Source: Candidatus Ruminococcus equi
Lineage (GTDB): Bacteria > Bacillota > Clostridia > Oscillospirales > Acutalibacteraceae
Assembly (NCBI GenBank): GCA_018065465.1
Contig: JAGHTC010000052.1
Span: 1-44,328 of the forward strand
Reading direction: 5' to 3'
DNA: 44,328 nucleotides
Program-made: the position numbers and the translations under genes
Shown here: piece by piece, positions 32,067 to 40,589 of the stretch
How positions within the stretch are numbered: position 1 is the first letter of the stretch
How the letters are laid out: every line of letters begins with the position of its first letter
Notes under the pieces: model-generated
The model's database searches: none
The model's input: the letters and a program-made list of their open reading frames with translations, nothing else
Told to the model about the DNA's origin: nothing

Positions 32067-33524
32067 ATGAATATTTATATTGATAATCACAAATTTCATT
32101 ATGAAATCGAAAATTTAACAAAGGCTTTTTTGCCAAACGAAAAACTGTCCGTTATTCCTTTCGAGGGCGTTTTATTACAACCGTATATTTTTACTTCATA
32201 CCGCGATGAAATAAAAGTATCTGTTAACGCCAACGGCTTTGAAAAAACCTTGACAAAAGAGATAGTAAAAGGGCAGGACGACGAACTTGAAATGGCGACT
32301 TTGCTCTACGATATATTGAGCGAAATGCAAAGTGTAAACTTGCCTTGGGGTTTGCTTACCGGCGTTCGTCCGATAAAACTTTTTCACAAACTTGTATCGC
32401 AGTACGGCGAAGAAGGTGCAATTTCGTATTTCGAAAATGAACTGAAAGTTTCAAAGGAAAAAACCGCTTTGGCACTTTCCTGTGAAAAAGCCCAACGAGA
32501 TATTTTATCTTTGTCAAAACCGAATTCTTTTTCGCTTTATATCTCAATTCCGTTTTGCCCGACAAGGTGCAACTACTGTTCCTTTGTATCCCAGTCCGTA
32601 GAAAAAGCAAAGCATCTTGTAAAAGATTATTTGCGCCTTTTGTGTGAGGAAATAAAAGAAACGGCAAAGATAGCAAAAGAACTTTCGCTTGATTTACAAA
32701 GTGTGTATATCGGCGGCGGCACTCCGACAACCCTGTCGGCAGAGCAACTGAAAATTTTGCTTGATACGGTGAACGAAAATTTTGATGTATCCGATTGTGA
32801 ATTTACCGTCGAAGCAGGAAGACCGGACACGGTAACAAAAGAAAAACTTGCCTGCTTGAAAGACTGTGGGGTAACAAGAATTTCAATAAATCCCCAGACC
32901 TTAAATGACTCTGTTTTAGAAGCGATAGGACGACGCCATACAACAAAGCAAACGCTGAAGGCGTATTCCCTTGCAAAAGAAATGGGCTTTGAAAATATCA
33001 ATATGGATTTGATAGCCGGGCTTACAACAGATACTTTGGAAAGTTTCAAAGATACGGTTGACAAGGTAATAAAACTCTCCCCACAGAGCATAACCGTCCA
33101 TACTTTGGCGATAAAACGAAGCGCAAATATCAATGATGAAAGCCTCTGTATCGACAAGTCAAGCGCAAATGTTACAAAAACGATGCTTGACTATGCACAA
33201 AAAGCGTTATATGATAACGGATATGTTCCATACTATCTCTACCGCCAGTCCAAAATGGTCGGAAATTTAGAAAATGTCGGTTGGGCGAGGGAAGGCTTTT
33301 TCAGTCCGTATAATGTTTTCATTATGGACGAGGTACATACTATTCTCGGCTGTGGCGCGGGAGCGGTTACCAAACTGAAAAATCCGTATTCAAATCATAT
33401 TGAAAGAATATTTAACTTCAAATATCCGTATGAATACAATGATAGATACAACGAGTTACTGACTCGAAAAGAAAAGATAAAAGAATTTTATTCTAATATA
33501 CTAATCACAAATAAAGGAGAATGA
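32067..33524 (+). CDS. hemZ: Coproporphyrinogen dehydrogenase HemZ-like radical SAM protein
   Basis: 485 residues from ATG 32067, one base after the MBL gene; a longer upstream frame runs inside that gene and was not used. HemZ-type N-terminal domain about residues 1-155, then the radical SAM core with CPTRCNYC (Cys164, Cys168, Cys171), YIGGGTPTTLS, EAGRPDT and RISINPQTLND. HemZ is related to HemN. In Bacillus it acts in anaerobic haem synthesis, but in haem-less Clostridia its substrate is uncertain and the context (dtd, MBL) gives no haem genes. Confidence 0.88.
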   Translation: MNIYIDNHKFHYEIENLTKAFLPNEKLSVIPFEGVLLQPYIFTSYRDEIKVSVNANGFEKTLTKEIVKGQDDELEMATLLYDILSEMQSVNLPWGLLTGVRPIKLFHKLVSQYGEEGAISYFENELKVSKEKTALALSCEKAQRDILSLSKPNSFSLYISIPFCPTRCNYCSFVSQSVEKAKHLVKDYLRLLCEEIKETAKIAKELSLDLQSVYIGGGTPTTLSAEQLKILLDTVNENFDVSDCEFTVEAGRPDTVTKEKLACLKDCGVTRISINPQTLNDSVLEAIGRRHTTKQTLKAYSLAKEMGFENINMDLIAGLTTDTLESFKDTVDKVIKLSPQSITVHTLAIKRSANINDESLCIDKSSANVTKTMLDYAQKALYDNGYVPYYLYRQSKMVGNLENVGWAREGFFSPYNVFIMDEVHTILGCGAGAVTKLKNPYSNHIERIFNFKYPYEYNDRYNELLTRKEKIKEFYSNILITNKGE

Positions 33525-33526
33525 AT

Positions 33527-33877
33527 ATGACTACATTTAATGATTTTTTGACCAATGCAAAATCCGCCGCAAAATCGGCAGAACAGAAAATTACCGATTG
33601 TTACGACCTTACAAAACTGAAAATAACAAAATCAAAGATACAGTCCGAGATAAATAATAAGTTCGAAGAACTCGGCAAAAAGTATTACGATATGGCAAAA
33701 AGCGGTGAAGAAGCCGATTTTACTGCTGATATCGATAGTATTGATGACCTCAAAGAAGAACTTAATAATATCGACATCCAGATAGCAACCGCAAAGAATA
33801 TGAAAAGTTGTCCTGTCTGTGCACAACTTGTTGACAAGGATGCGAATTTCTGCTCATCTTGCGGAAACAAATTCTAA
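33527..33877 (+). CDS. Zinc-ribbon protein with coiled-coil N-terminus
   Basis: 116 residues from ATG 33527, chosen because AAAGGAG at 33513-33519 is correctly spaced; the ATG at 33521 would be too close. A helical, charged region with coiled-coil character (about residues 10-90) is followed by CPVCAQLVDKDANFCSSCG, a four-Cys zinc ribbon at the very C-terminus. Proteins of this layout are common in Clostridia, with unknown function. The stop of hemZ and this start overlap or abut, so it belongs to the same transcript. Confidence 0.75.
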   Translation: MTTFNDFLTNAKSAAKSAEQKITDCYDLTKLKITKSKIQSEINNKFEELGKKYYDMAKSGEEADFTADIDSIDDLKEELNNIDIQIATAKNMKSCPVCAQLVDKDANFCSSCGNKF

Positions 33878-33900
33878 TTTCAGTTCGGAGTTCTTAGGTA

Positions 33901-35667
33901 ATGCAAAAAGATATTAAGCAAAAAAGTTCATCGCAAACTTTCCTGAAAGGTGCGATGATAATGAGCATAAGTATGGTCATAGTCAAGATTTTGGGTATGG
34001 TCTATAAAGTTATGCTCACCCGCATATACGGTATGTTCGGTGACGACTTGGCGGGTATAGGTACAGGACTTTTGTCTAATGCCTATGAGGTATATATCCC
34101 GCTTTTCACCCTTGCAACAGCAGGCTTTCCGATAGCCGTATCAAGACTGATTTCCGAGAGTATAGCAGAAGAACGCTACAAAGATGTCCGTATGATAAGA
34201 AAGGTGTCAAAGCCTTTCTTTATCGGTATGGGACTTATATGCTTTGCGCTGATGGTCGGAATTAGTTTTTTCTATGTAAGGATTATAAAACAGCCTTATG
34301 CGATTTATGCTATGCTGATGCTCGCGCCGTCGATTTTCTTCGGCTGTCTTGTTTCTATTTATCGTGGCTATTTTGAGGGACTTCGAAATATGTTCCCGAC
34401 CGCCTTGTCCGAGGTTGTCGAGGTCGGAGTAAAGGTTGTTGTCGGTTTGTCCCTTGCCTATATTGTAATGTCCAAGGGTATGACTGAACTCAAAACCTAT
34501 GGTACGGTTTTCTCACTTACTTTCGATAACTACGAAGAAGCCCAAAGTACCCTCTTGGGACTTTCCGTTGCCAGTGCGATTTCGGGTATTTCTATCGGCT
34601 CACTGTTTTCTTTCATAACTTTGAAGATAATGTCAAAGATGAAAAGATACAGATTTGAAGATGAGTATTTTGAGAACTCGATAGATGCCAGAACAAAGAA
34701 AGAAACTTTCAATTTGCTTTTAAAAACCGCTATCCCGATAGGACTTGCCGCCCTTGTTATGAGTATCAGCTCAACCATTGATAACATTGTTATCCAAAAT
34801 GTTTTGTATAATACCGTTATGAATAACAAGGAGGAACTCCTTGCCCAGTTTGACGGAAATCTCGACACTTATCCCGTGAGCGGACTTCATACTTACCTTT
34901 TGGGCTCGTATAGTTACGCTTTGACGATTATGCAGCTTATTACGGCGCTGACTCAGGCTTTCGGTACATCCGCTATGCCGAGTGTAACAAATGCCTACAC
35001 AAAGGGCGACAAAGAAGAACTCAAGAGCAGCATCAACACAGTATTGAAGCTTACTATGCTCTTTACGCTCCCTGCCGGTATCGGTTTGTTTGCAATTCCG
35101 TACCCGATTGTTTCTTTGCTCTACTCGGGATATTCCGCTGTAGTAGCGGCTCGTGCATTGAGAATAATGGGTATTTCCGTTATTTTCATAGCGGCAAGCA
35201 CTCCGATTTGTTCAATGCTCCAGGGTGTCGGCAGAATAGATTTGCCGTTAAAGCTTTATTCTATCGCTATGGTAATGAAGATTTTGCTCAACTACCTTTT
35301 TGTCAGCGTTGTAAGTATAAATATTATGGGCGCGGCAATAGGCTCACTTGTTGCTTATGTCTTCGTTTGCGTTGTCGGAATGTATTTCCTTATAAAGCGC
35401 GCAGGTGTCAGACCGAATTTCACTCAAACGACAATAAAACCGCTTTTCGCGGCAATAATTTGCGGTGCGGTGGCTTATGTAACAAATACTTTGTTCAATA
35501 AATTCTTGCCGTTTGCCGTTTCAACTATCCTTTGTATCCTCGTTGCAGGTGCATTTTATCTGATTTCTCTGCTTCTTTTGCGTACTTTTTCAGAAAATGA
35601 AATAAAAATGCTACCAAAAGGTAAAAATATTGTAACAATTCTTGCAAAACTGCATTTAATAGGGTAA
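33901..35667 (+). CDS. SpoVB/YabM-type polysaccharide flippase (MOP superfamily)
   Basis: 588 residues with about fourteen membrane helices. It starts with a polar stretch and then SQTFLKGAMIMSISMVIVKILG. Typical MOP sequences are GLLSNAYEVYIPLFTLATAGFPIAVSRLISE (partly quoted), AFGTSAMPSVTNAYTKGD and FAIPYPIVSLLYSG. In Bacillus, SpoVB moves lipid-linked precursors during spore cortex formation, and its paralogue yabM sits beside yabN. Since mazG/yabN follows here, this is the yabM position. SpoVB or YabM function cannot be separated by sequence reading alone. Confidence 0.85.
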   Translation: MQKDIKQKSSSQTFLKGAMIMSISMVIVKILGMVYKVMLTRIYGMFGDDLAGIGTGLLSNAYEVYIPLFTLATAGFPIAVSRLISESIAEERYKDVRMIRKVSKPFFIGMGLICFALMVGISFFYVRIIKQPYAIYAMLMLAPSIFFGCLVSIYRGYFEGLRNMFPTALSEVVEVGVKVVVGLSLAYIVMSKGMTELKTYGTVFSLTFDNYEEAQSTLLGLSVASAISGISIGSLFSFITLKIMSKMKRYRFEDEYFENSIDARTKKETFNLLLKTAIPIGLAALVMSISSTIDNIVIQNVLYNTVMNNKEELLAQFDGNLDTYPVSGLHTYLLGSYSYALTIMQLITALTQAFGTSAMPSVTNAYTKGDKEELKSSINTVLKLTMLFTLPAGIGLFAIPYPIVSLLYSGYSAVVAARALRIMGISVIFIAASTPICSMLQGVGRIDLPLKLYSIAMVMKILLNYLFVSVVSINIMGAAIGSLVAYVFVCVVGMYFLIKRAGVRPNFTQTTIKPLFAAIICGAVAYVTNTLFNKFLPFAVSTILCILVAGAFYLISLLLLRTFSENEIKMLPKGKNIVTILAKLHLIG

Positions 35668-35718
35668 AATACTGATGTTAAAGCGTTTTTAGGTATTTTC
35701 CGTGATGGAGGAATTGTT

Positions 35719-36504
35719 TTGGACTTTGAGTTTAAGTCGGAATATAATTTGGATGACCTGATTTCCATAATGCGTATTCTTCGTTCACCGAACGGCTGTC
35801 CGTGGGACAAGGTACAAACTCACAAAAGTATCCGCGACAATTTCATCGAGGAAACTTACGAGGCGGTTGAGGCCATCGACACCGAGGACAGCGTTCTTTT
35901 GAAAGAAGAACTCGGCGATGTTCTTATGCAGATTATTTTCCACACGCTTATGGAGGAAGAACAGGGAAGATTTAATTTCGACTCTGTATGTGACGGCGTT
36001 TGCAAAAAACTTATTATACGCCATCCTCACATCTTCTCTGATACAACTGCCGAAACTCCCGAAGAAGTCCTAAAAAACTGGGATAACATCAAAATGGAAG
36101 AAAAGTCACAGGCAACTTTCTCCGACTCTGTCGACTCTGTTGCAAAGTCGCTTCCGTCTTTGATAAGAGCCCAAAAGGTGCAGAAAAGAGCATCAAAAGC
36201 GGGTATGGATTTTCCGTCCCTTGATGACGCCTTTGACAAAATATCCGAAGAAACCGAAGAACTCAAACAAGCTGTTTCTTCAAACGATAAGGACAAGTTA
36301 TCCGATGAACTCGGTGATTTGCTCTTTTCGGTCGTAAATGTTGCCCGCTTTTTGAAAGTTGACAGCGAACACGCTTTATATGACGCGACCGATAAATTTG
36401 CTACCCGTTTTCGCAAGGTCGAAACGCTCTGTACCGAGCGCGGGATTGATATGAAAACGGCTGATATTTCGTTAATTGATTCCCTATGGGAAGAAGTTAA
36501 ATAA
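35719..36504 (+). CDS. mazG: Nucleoside triphosphate pyrophosphohydrolase MazG (YabN C-terminal type)
   Basis: 261 residues from a TTG start with GGAGGA at 35707-35712; no in-frame ATG is placed as well. There are two tandem MazG helical domains, each with its metal motif: EETYEAVEAI...EELGDVLMQI in the first and EETEELKQA...DELGDLLFSV in the second. PNGCPWDKVQTHKSIRDNFIEE (partly quoted) marks the family. It hydrolyses non-canonical or excess NTPs to NMP and pyrophosphate. The tetrapyrrole methylase-like N-terminal part found in Bacillus YabN is absent. Confidence 0.94.
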   Translation: MDFEFKSEYNLDDLISIMRILRSPNGCPWDKVQTHKSIRDNFIEETYEAVEAIDTEDSVLLKEELGDVLMQIIFHTLMEEEQGRFNFDSVCDGVCKKLIIRHPHIFSDTTAETPEEVLKNWDNIKMEEKSQATFSDSVDSVAKSLPSLIRAQKVQKRASKAGMDFPSLDDAFDKISEETEELKQAVSSNDKDKLSDELGDLLFSVVNVARFLKVDSEHALYDATDKFATRFRKVETLCTERGIDMKTADISLIDSLWEEVK

Positions 36505-36546
36505 ATCGTGACTTAGTCACAAAAATTTTTAATGGAGGAAACTAAA

Positions 36547-36822
36547 ATGAAAAAAGCAGAACTCATCGCAGCAGTTGCTGAAAAAGCTGAACTCACAAAG
36601 AAAGATGCTGAGAAAGCAGTATCCGCAGTATTCGATTCCATCATCGATGCAGTTGCTAAGGGCGACAAGATTCAACTCGTTGGTTTCGGTACTTTTGAGA
36701 GAAGAGAGAGAAATGCTCGTACAGGCTGTGACCCCAGAACTAACAAGAAGATTGACATTCCTGCTTCTAAGGTTCCCGCTTTCAAAGCCGGTAAAGCATT
36801 CAAAGAAATCGTTAATAAGTAA
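36547..36822 (+). CDS. hup: HU family DNA-binding protein
   Basis: 91 residues from ATG 36547, with GGAGGA (36534-36539) upstream. It is the standard HU sequence: [25 protein letters not shown] (partly quoted), [41 protein letters not shown] (partly quoted), including the Arg/Pro tip of the DNA-binding arms (NPxT-type region, here CDPRT). It is the main nucleoid protein, dimeric. Codon usage looks more biased (GCA, GTT, AAG, AAA) than that of neighbours, fitting high expression. Confidence 0.96.
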   Translation: MKKAELIAAVAEKAELTKKDAEKAVSAVFDSIIDAVAKGDKIQLVGFGTFERRERNARTGCDPRTNKKIDIPASKVPAFKAGKAFKEIVNK

Positions 36823-36840
36823 TCTTTTTTCTTATGCAGA

Positions 36841-36864
36841 AGCCGACTTTTTAAGTCGGCTTTT
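36841..36864 (+). terminator. Rho-independent terminator after hup
   Basis: AGCCGACTT (36841-36849) pairs with AAGTCGGCT (36853-36861), followed by TTTT. Partial read-through into the rqcP gene 20 bases on is likely. Confidence 0.85.
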
Positions 36865-36884
36865 GTGTTTTCTCGGAGGATATT

Positions 36885-37124
36885 ATGCGTCTTGATAAGT
36901 TTCTGAAAGTATCACGAATTATAAAACGCCGTACTGTTGCAAACGAGGTTTGTCAAAGTTCAAAAGTAACGGTGAACGGTCGTCTTGCAAAGGCGTCATA
37001 CGATGTTAAGGTCGGTGACATAGTCGAAATCAATTTTGAACAAAGAACGGTGAAGTTTCGTGTCGAATCTGTCAATGAAATAGTTAGAAAAGAAGATGCA
37101 CCGTCAATGTACACACCCCTGTAA
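36885..37124 (+). CDS. rqcP: S4-domain RNA-binding protein RqcP (YabO)
   Basis: 79 residues, almost entirely an S4 domain: MRLDKFLKVSRIIKRRTVANEVCQ, then VNGRLAKASYDVKVGDIVEI. Size, sequence and position (hup/mazG upstream, yabP downstream) match YabO, now named RqcP. It works with RqcH to extend poly-alanine tails on stalled nascent chains on the 50S subunit. Confidence 0.93.
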   Translation: MRLDKFLKVSRIIKRRTVANEVCQSSKVTVNGRLAKASYDVKVGDIVEINFEQRTVKFRVESVNEIVRKEDAPSMYTPL

Positions 37125-37125
37125 A

Positions 37126-37154
37126 TCATAAAGAAAACTTTATCTCCATATAAT
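37126..37154 (+). promoter_or_regulatory. Candidate sigma-E (mother-cell) promoter of yabP-yabQ
   Basis: TCATAAA (37126-37132), exactly 14 bases, CATATAAT (37147-37154). This fits the sigma-E pattern of GHATAWT, N14, CATACAHT with few mismatches. In Bacillus yabP and yabQ are under sigma-E control, so the site is plausible. Its -10 box overlaps the left arm of the stem at 37144-37175. Confidence 0.65.
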
Positions 37155-37180
37155 CTGTATTAGGATAATATGGAGGTTTT
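37144..37180 (+). other. Stem-loop covering the yabP ribosome-binding site
   Basis: CTCCATAT (37144-37151) pairs with ATATGGAG (37168-37175) around 16 bases, followed by GTTTTTTT. The right arm contains GGAG of the yabP Shine-Dalgarno site. In transcripts entering from upstream this can act as a terminator or mask the ribosome site. A transcript started at the candidate sigma-E promoter would begin inside the loop and lack the left arm, so the site would be free. Confidence 0.55.
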
Positions 37181-37183
37181 TTT

Positions 37184-37456
37184 ATGCAGGAAATAAACAA
37201 AACAAAACCGCATTCACTTATGCTTGACAACAGAAAAAGTCTTTCTATGACCGGAGTTGTTGATGTATCCGGCTTTGATGACCAAACCGTGAATGTAAAA
37301 ACTGCCCTCGGAACTCTCGTTGTAAAGGGCAGTTCTCTGCACATAAACAAGTTGAATTTAGAGTCCGGCGATGTATCTATAGACGGCGAAATAAACTCGC
37401 TTCAATATCTTTCAAATAATCGTGATAAAAGCCTGCGTTCAAGGCTTTTGAAATAA
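37184..37456 (+). CDS. yabP: Sporulation protein YabP
   Basis: 90 residues. PHSLMLDNRKSLSMTGVVDVSGFDDQTV (partly quoted), followed by TALGTLVVKGSSLHINKLNLESGDVSIDGEI (partly quoted), is the full YabP/YqfC beta-rich pattern. In Bacillus it is a mother-cell protein in the spore cortex programme. Its stop lies one base before the yabQ start. Confidence 0.95.
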   Translation: MQEINKTKPHSLMLDNRKSLSMTGVVDVSGFDDQTVNVKTALGTLVVKGSSLHINKLNLESGDVSIDGEINSLQYLSNNRDKSLRSRLLK

Positions 37457-37457
37457 T

Positions 37458-37982
37458 ATGTGGTTTTCATTGTCAGAGCAGACACTCTACTTTCTGTATT
37501 CAATAGTCTTAGGGCTTATTTTGGGTGTCGTATATGACTTTACAAGGCTTATCCGCAGCGGTACAAATAGGTTTTTGCGGATATTTTTTGCCGATATACT
37601 TTTCTTTTCTGTGTCTGCATTTCTTACCGTGCTGTATTCTTTGCCGTTTAATGACGGTACTGTTCGTGCGTTCATTTTTTTCGGTGAAATTGTTGGCTTT
37701 TTGATTTTTCGGCTGACAGCAGGGGAGATAACATCAAAAATATATCCGAAAATTATTTTTCTTTTTCAGAAATTTACAAGAGCAGTGGAAAAATTTTTAA
37801 TATATTTTTTCAATTTAGTATTGAAAATACTTACTGCTGTGGTGTATAATGTAGTTGAGATAGTGGATGCACCACAAAATATAGTGCTTTTTAGCAACAA
37901 AGGAAAGAATTATGAGCGAAAAAAAGCAAAAAGTACAAAAGCCGAAAAACGACCAAAAAAAAGCCGAGAAAAAATCAAGTAA
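37458..37982 (+). CDS. yabQ: Spore cortex biosynthesis protein YabQ
   Basis: 174 residues. Three or four N-terminal membrane helices include LYFLYSIVLGLILGVVYDFTRLIR, which is the diagnostic YabQ sequence, and IFFADILFFSVSAFLTVLYS. The C-terminal part is an amphipathic region ending in a Lys-rich tail. YabQ is a membrane protein of the outer forespore membrane needed for cortex formation in Bacillus. Its last 71 bases are also the first part of divIC in another frame, an unusually long overlap for bacteria. Confidence 0.92.
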   Translation: MWFSLSEQTLYFLYSIVLGLILGVVYDFTRLIRSGTNRFLRIFFADILFFSVSAFLTVLYSLPFNDGTVRAFIFFGEIVGFLIFRLTAGEITSKIYPKIIFLFQKFTRAVEKFLIYFFNLVLKILTAVVYNVVEIVDAPQNIVLFSNKGKNYERKKAKSTKAEKRPKKSREKIK

Positions 37983-38259
37983 ACTCGGTTATATCGTTTT
38001 GTGCGTTGCGATAATTGCTTTTTCTGCCTATGCTGCGGTAACACTTATCAATCTTCATTACCGCATAGCAGATAAACAGGCAGAATTGGATGAAATAAAA
38101 TCACAAGTTAGTGTACAGGAACTGAAAAATTCAGAAATGAAAAAACTCTATGAATATTCAGATGATGAGTTTTCCTCTTATGTTGAACAGATTGCCCGCG
38201 ATGATTTGGATTTCGTCGGTGCAGGGGAAAGAGTTTTTGTTAATGTCAGCGGAGACTGA
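37912..38259 (+). CDS. divIC: Septum formation initiator, DivIC/FtsB family
   Basis: 115 residues. A Lys-rich cytoplasmic tail of about 25 residues is followed by one membrane helix (LGYIVLCVAIIAFSAYAAVTLI), a coiled coil (NLHYRIADKQAELDEIKSQ) and a short C-terminal domain with YVEQIARDDLDFVGAGERVF, the family end motif. It forms the division complex with DivIB/FtsQ and FtsL. The Lys-rich N-terminus lies in the overlap with yabQ. SD is AAAGGAAAG. Confidence 0.92.
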   Translation: MSEKKQKVQKPKNDQKKAEKKSSKLGYIVLCVAIIAFSAYAAVTLINLHYRIADKQAELDEIKSQVSVQELKNSEMKKLYEYSDDEFSSYVEQIARDDLDFVGAGERVFVNVSGD

Positions 38260-38295
38260 TTATAAAAAATTTTAAAGGGAAAGAGTCTTGCTTTA

Positions 38296-38757
38296 ATGTC
38301 ACTCAAAATCGGTTCTATTGTTAACGGTAAGGTTAGCGGAATTACAAATTTCGGAGCATTCGTCACTCTCGATTCCGGCGAAAAGGGTATGGTACATATC
38401 TCCGAGGTTTCGCACTCTTATGTTGACGACATCAAAAATGTTCTGAAAATCGGACAGGCTGTAACATGCAAAGTCGTATCTGTTTCGGATGACGGCAAAG
38501 TTGCTTTGTCTATAAAACAGGCACAACCGGACGATAACGAAAAACAACCGTCAAAACCGAGAAGACAAAAATACACTCCCGCACCGAAAGTAACATCTCC
38601 CGGGGACTTTGTATGGGAAAACGAACAGAAGAAAGACGCTACCTTTGAAGATATGATGAGCAAATTCAAGCGTACCAGCGAGGACAAAATGTCCGACTTA
38701 AAACGAGGCGAAAACCGTGGCTATTCCCGCAGAGGGAACGGCAGCGGCAGAAAATAA
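38296..38757 (+). CDS. S1-domain RNA-binding protein (YabR-like)
   Basis: 153 residues. An N-terminal S1 OB-fold (KIGSIVNGKVSGITNFGAFVTLDSGEKGMVHISEVS, partly quoted, residues about 4-70) is followed by a Pro/Lys/Arg-rich, probably disordered tail ending in an Arg/Gly-rich stretch. It lies in the conserved position of yabR after divIC. It probably binds RNA or the ribosome; no precise function is known. The ribosome site is poorly placed (AAAGGG about 15 bases upstream). Confidence 0.88.
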   Translation: MSLKIGSIVNGKVSGITNFGAFVTLDSGEKGMVHISEVSHSYVDDIKNVLKIGQAVTCKVVSVSDDGKVALSIKQAQPDDNEKQPSKPRRQKYTPAPKVTSPGDFVWENEQKKDATFEDMMSKFKRTSEDKMSDLKRGENRGYSRRGNGSGRK

Positions 38758-38784
38758 ATTCGTAATGCAAAAGGAGGCATTATT

Positions 38785-39324
38785 ATGAAGGTTACCTACA
38801 CAGCAAGAAAGGTAAATCTAAGGGACAATTTCAAACAGCGTGTCGAGAAAAAACTCTCGAAATTCGACAAGATTTTCTCACCGGATGCACAGGCGTTCGT
38901 TGTTGTAACAGTCAACAAGAACGACCAGACAGTTGAAATTACCATAAAAGATAATTCAATGGTTTACAGGGCTGAGAAAACGCAGATTGAAATGAACGAT
39001 GCCGTTGATAAGTGCATTGATGTTTTGGGAAGACAACTGAGAAAAAACAAGGCTCGCCTTGACAAGCGTCTGCGTACAGGTTCTATCGATGATTTAATCG
39101 CAGCATCAGATGTCGAAATTGCTGAACCCGATGAAGAATTCAAGGTCGTAAGAACAAAGCAAATTCCGATAAAACCCATTACGATTGAAGAAGCAATTTT
39201 GCAGATGAATCTTGTTTCTCACAAGTTCTTTATGTTTATCAACTCCGACACCAACGAGGTAAATGTTGTTTATCGTCGTGATGACGGAGCATACGGCTTG
39301 CTTGAACCGAGTTTTGATGATTGA
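38785..39324 (+). CDS. hpf: Ribosome hibernation promoting factor, long form
   Basis: 179 residues. The N-terminal YfiA/HPF domain (TYTARKVNLRDNFKQRVEKKLSKFDKIF) and a C-terminal dimerisation domain (VRTKQIPIKPITIEEAILQMNLVSHKFFMFIN, partly quoted) are joined by a linker, which is the long HPF that makes 100S ribosome dimers. The C-terminal motif FxxFINxDTxEVNVVYRRDDGxYGL is complete. SD is AAAGGAGG. Confidence 0.95.
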   Translation: MKVTYTARKVNLRDNFKQRVEKKLSKFDKIFSPDAQAFVVVTVNKNDQTVEITIKDNSMVYRAEKTQIEMNDAVDKCIDVLGRQLRKNKARLDKRLRTGSIDDLIAASDVEIAEPDEEFKVVRTKQIPIKPITIEEAILQMNLVSHKFFMFINSDTNEVNVVYRRDDGAYGLLEPSFDD

Positions 39325-39336
39325 TGATTGTATTTT

Positions 39337-39366
39337 TCGGCGGGCTTTTGCCCGCCGATTTTTTTG
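39337..39366 (+). terminator. Rho-independent terminator after hpf
   Basis: CGGCGGGC, loop TTTT, GCCCGCCG (39338-39357), followed by ATTTTTTT. Confidence 0.93.
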
Positions 39367-39378
39367 AGGTAAATGACT

Positions 39379-40500
39379 ATGAGATTTTCTGCACCATGCC
39401 TTTTGGGGCTTGAAGGTTTAGTCGCAAATGAACTGAAATTTTGCGGTATAGAAAATGTAAAAAGTGAAAACGGGCGTGTCCTTTTTGAAGGCGATGTCAG
39501 TACTCTCGCAAGAGCGAATATTTCGTCACGATATGCAGAACGAATACTGATTTTGCTTGACGAATTTAATGCAACCGATTTTGAAACGCTTTTTGAAAAA
39601 GTGAAGAAAATTCCGTGGCAGGACTATATCGGAATAAACGATGCTTTCCCCGTAAAGGGCAGCAGTGTGTCGTCAAAATTGTCATCAGTTCCCGCTTGCC
39701 AGAAAATTATCAAAAAGGCTGTTGTAGAAAAGCTGAAGGAAAGATATAACGTCTCTTGGTTTGATGAAACACAAACACTTGTGCAAATTCAGTTTCTCAT
39801 CTTCAAAGACAGGGTGAGTATTATGCTCGATACATCGGGAGCGGGACTTCACAAAAGAGGGTATAGAGAGAATTCAAATTCTGCTCCGATAAGAGAAACT
39901 TTGGCGGCGGCTATGGTCGATTTATCAAGAGTGAGGAGCAAACATACAGTTGTCGACCCGTTTTGCGGCAGCGGTACTATTTTGATAGAATCCGCACTGA
40001 AAGCGATGAATATTATGCCCGGTGTTAATAGAAACTTTGCCTTTGAAGAATGGGGGTTTATTGATAAAACTCTTGTGGAAGAAGAACGAGAAAGGGCAAA
40101 AGAAAACGAAAAGCGCGACTGCGACTTTATTGCCTACGGTTACGATATCGACAGCCGTGCCTTAAGTTTAGCAAAAGAAAATGCCCAAAAGGCGGGAGTA
40201 AGCGAAAAGATTGTTTTTTCACAGCGTGATATAAACGATTTTGAAGAAGACTTTGATTTTTGTTCCGTAATTACCAATCCGCCGTACGGCGAGCGTATGC
40301 TCGATATAGAGAAAGCAAGAGAGATTTACGGGGTAATGGGCAAAAAGTTTTTGCAAAAGCCACATCATTCTTATACGATTATCAGCCCTGACGAAGAATT
40401 TGAAAAGTGCTTTGAACGAGTAGCCGACAAGAAGCGAAAACTATATAACGGTATGATAAAATGTAATGTTTTTATGTATTATAAGGGGATAGACGGCTGA
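39379..40500 (+). CDS. RlmL/RlmK-type THUMP-domain 23S rRNA methyltransferase
   Basis: About 373 residues from ATG 39379, which is correctly spaced from GAGGT at 39366-39370; ATG 39373 is also in frame. The N-terminal ferredoxin-like and THUMP region (to about residue 165) is followed by a Rossmann SAM domain with DPFCGSGTILIE and NPPYGERM. The NPPY motif means methylation of a base nitrogen, most likely guanine N2 in 23S rRNA (YpsC-like). It follows the hpf terminator, and no obvious separate promoter is seen in the short gap. Confidence 0.9.
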   Translation: MRFSAPCLLGLEGLVANELKFCGIENVKSENGRVLFEGDVSTLARANISSRYAERILILLDEFNATDFETLFEKVKKIPWQDYIGINDAFPVKGSSVSSKLSSVPACQKIIKKAVVEKLKERYNVSWFDETQTLVQIQFLIFKDRVSIMLDTSGAGLHKRGYRENSNSAPIRETLAAAMVDLSRVRSKHTVVDPFCGSGTILIESALKAMNIMPGVNRNFAFEEWGFIDKTLVEEERERAKENEKRDCDFIAYGYDIDSRALSLAKENAQKAGVSEKIVFSQRDINDFEEDFDFCSVITNPPYGERMLDIEKAREIYGVMGKKFLQKPHHSYTIISPDEEFEKCFERVADKKRKLYNGMIKCNVFMYYKGIDG

Positions 40501-40516
40501 AAAATTTTGCGCTGAT

Positions 40517-40545
40517 TTGACAAAAAGGCGAAAATTTATTAAACT
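40517..40545 (+). promoter_or_regulatory. Sigma-A promoter of the binding-protein gene
   Basis: TTGACA (40517-40522), 17 bases, TAAACT (40540-40545). Confidence 0.7.
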
Positions 40546-40589
40546 GAATAAAGTTGTTTTCCCGAATTTTACTAAATGTAGGTGAAATA

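Noticed and set aside
36508..36520. GTGAC-TTA-GTCAC palindrome before hup as an operator or terminator
   Set aside because: Five pairs with a three-base loop and no true T run directly behind it. Too weak to call either way.
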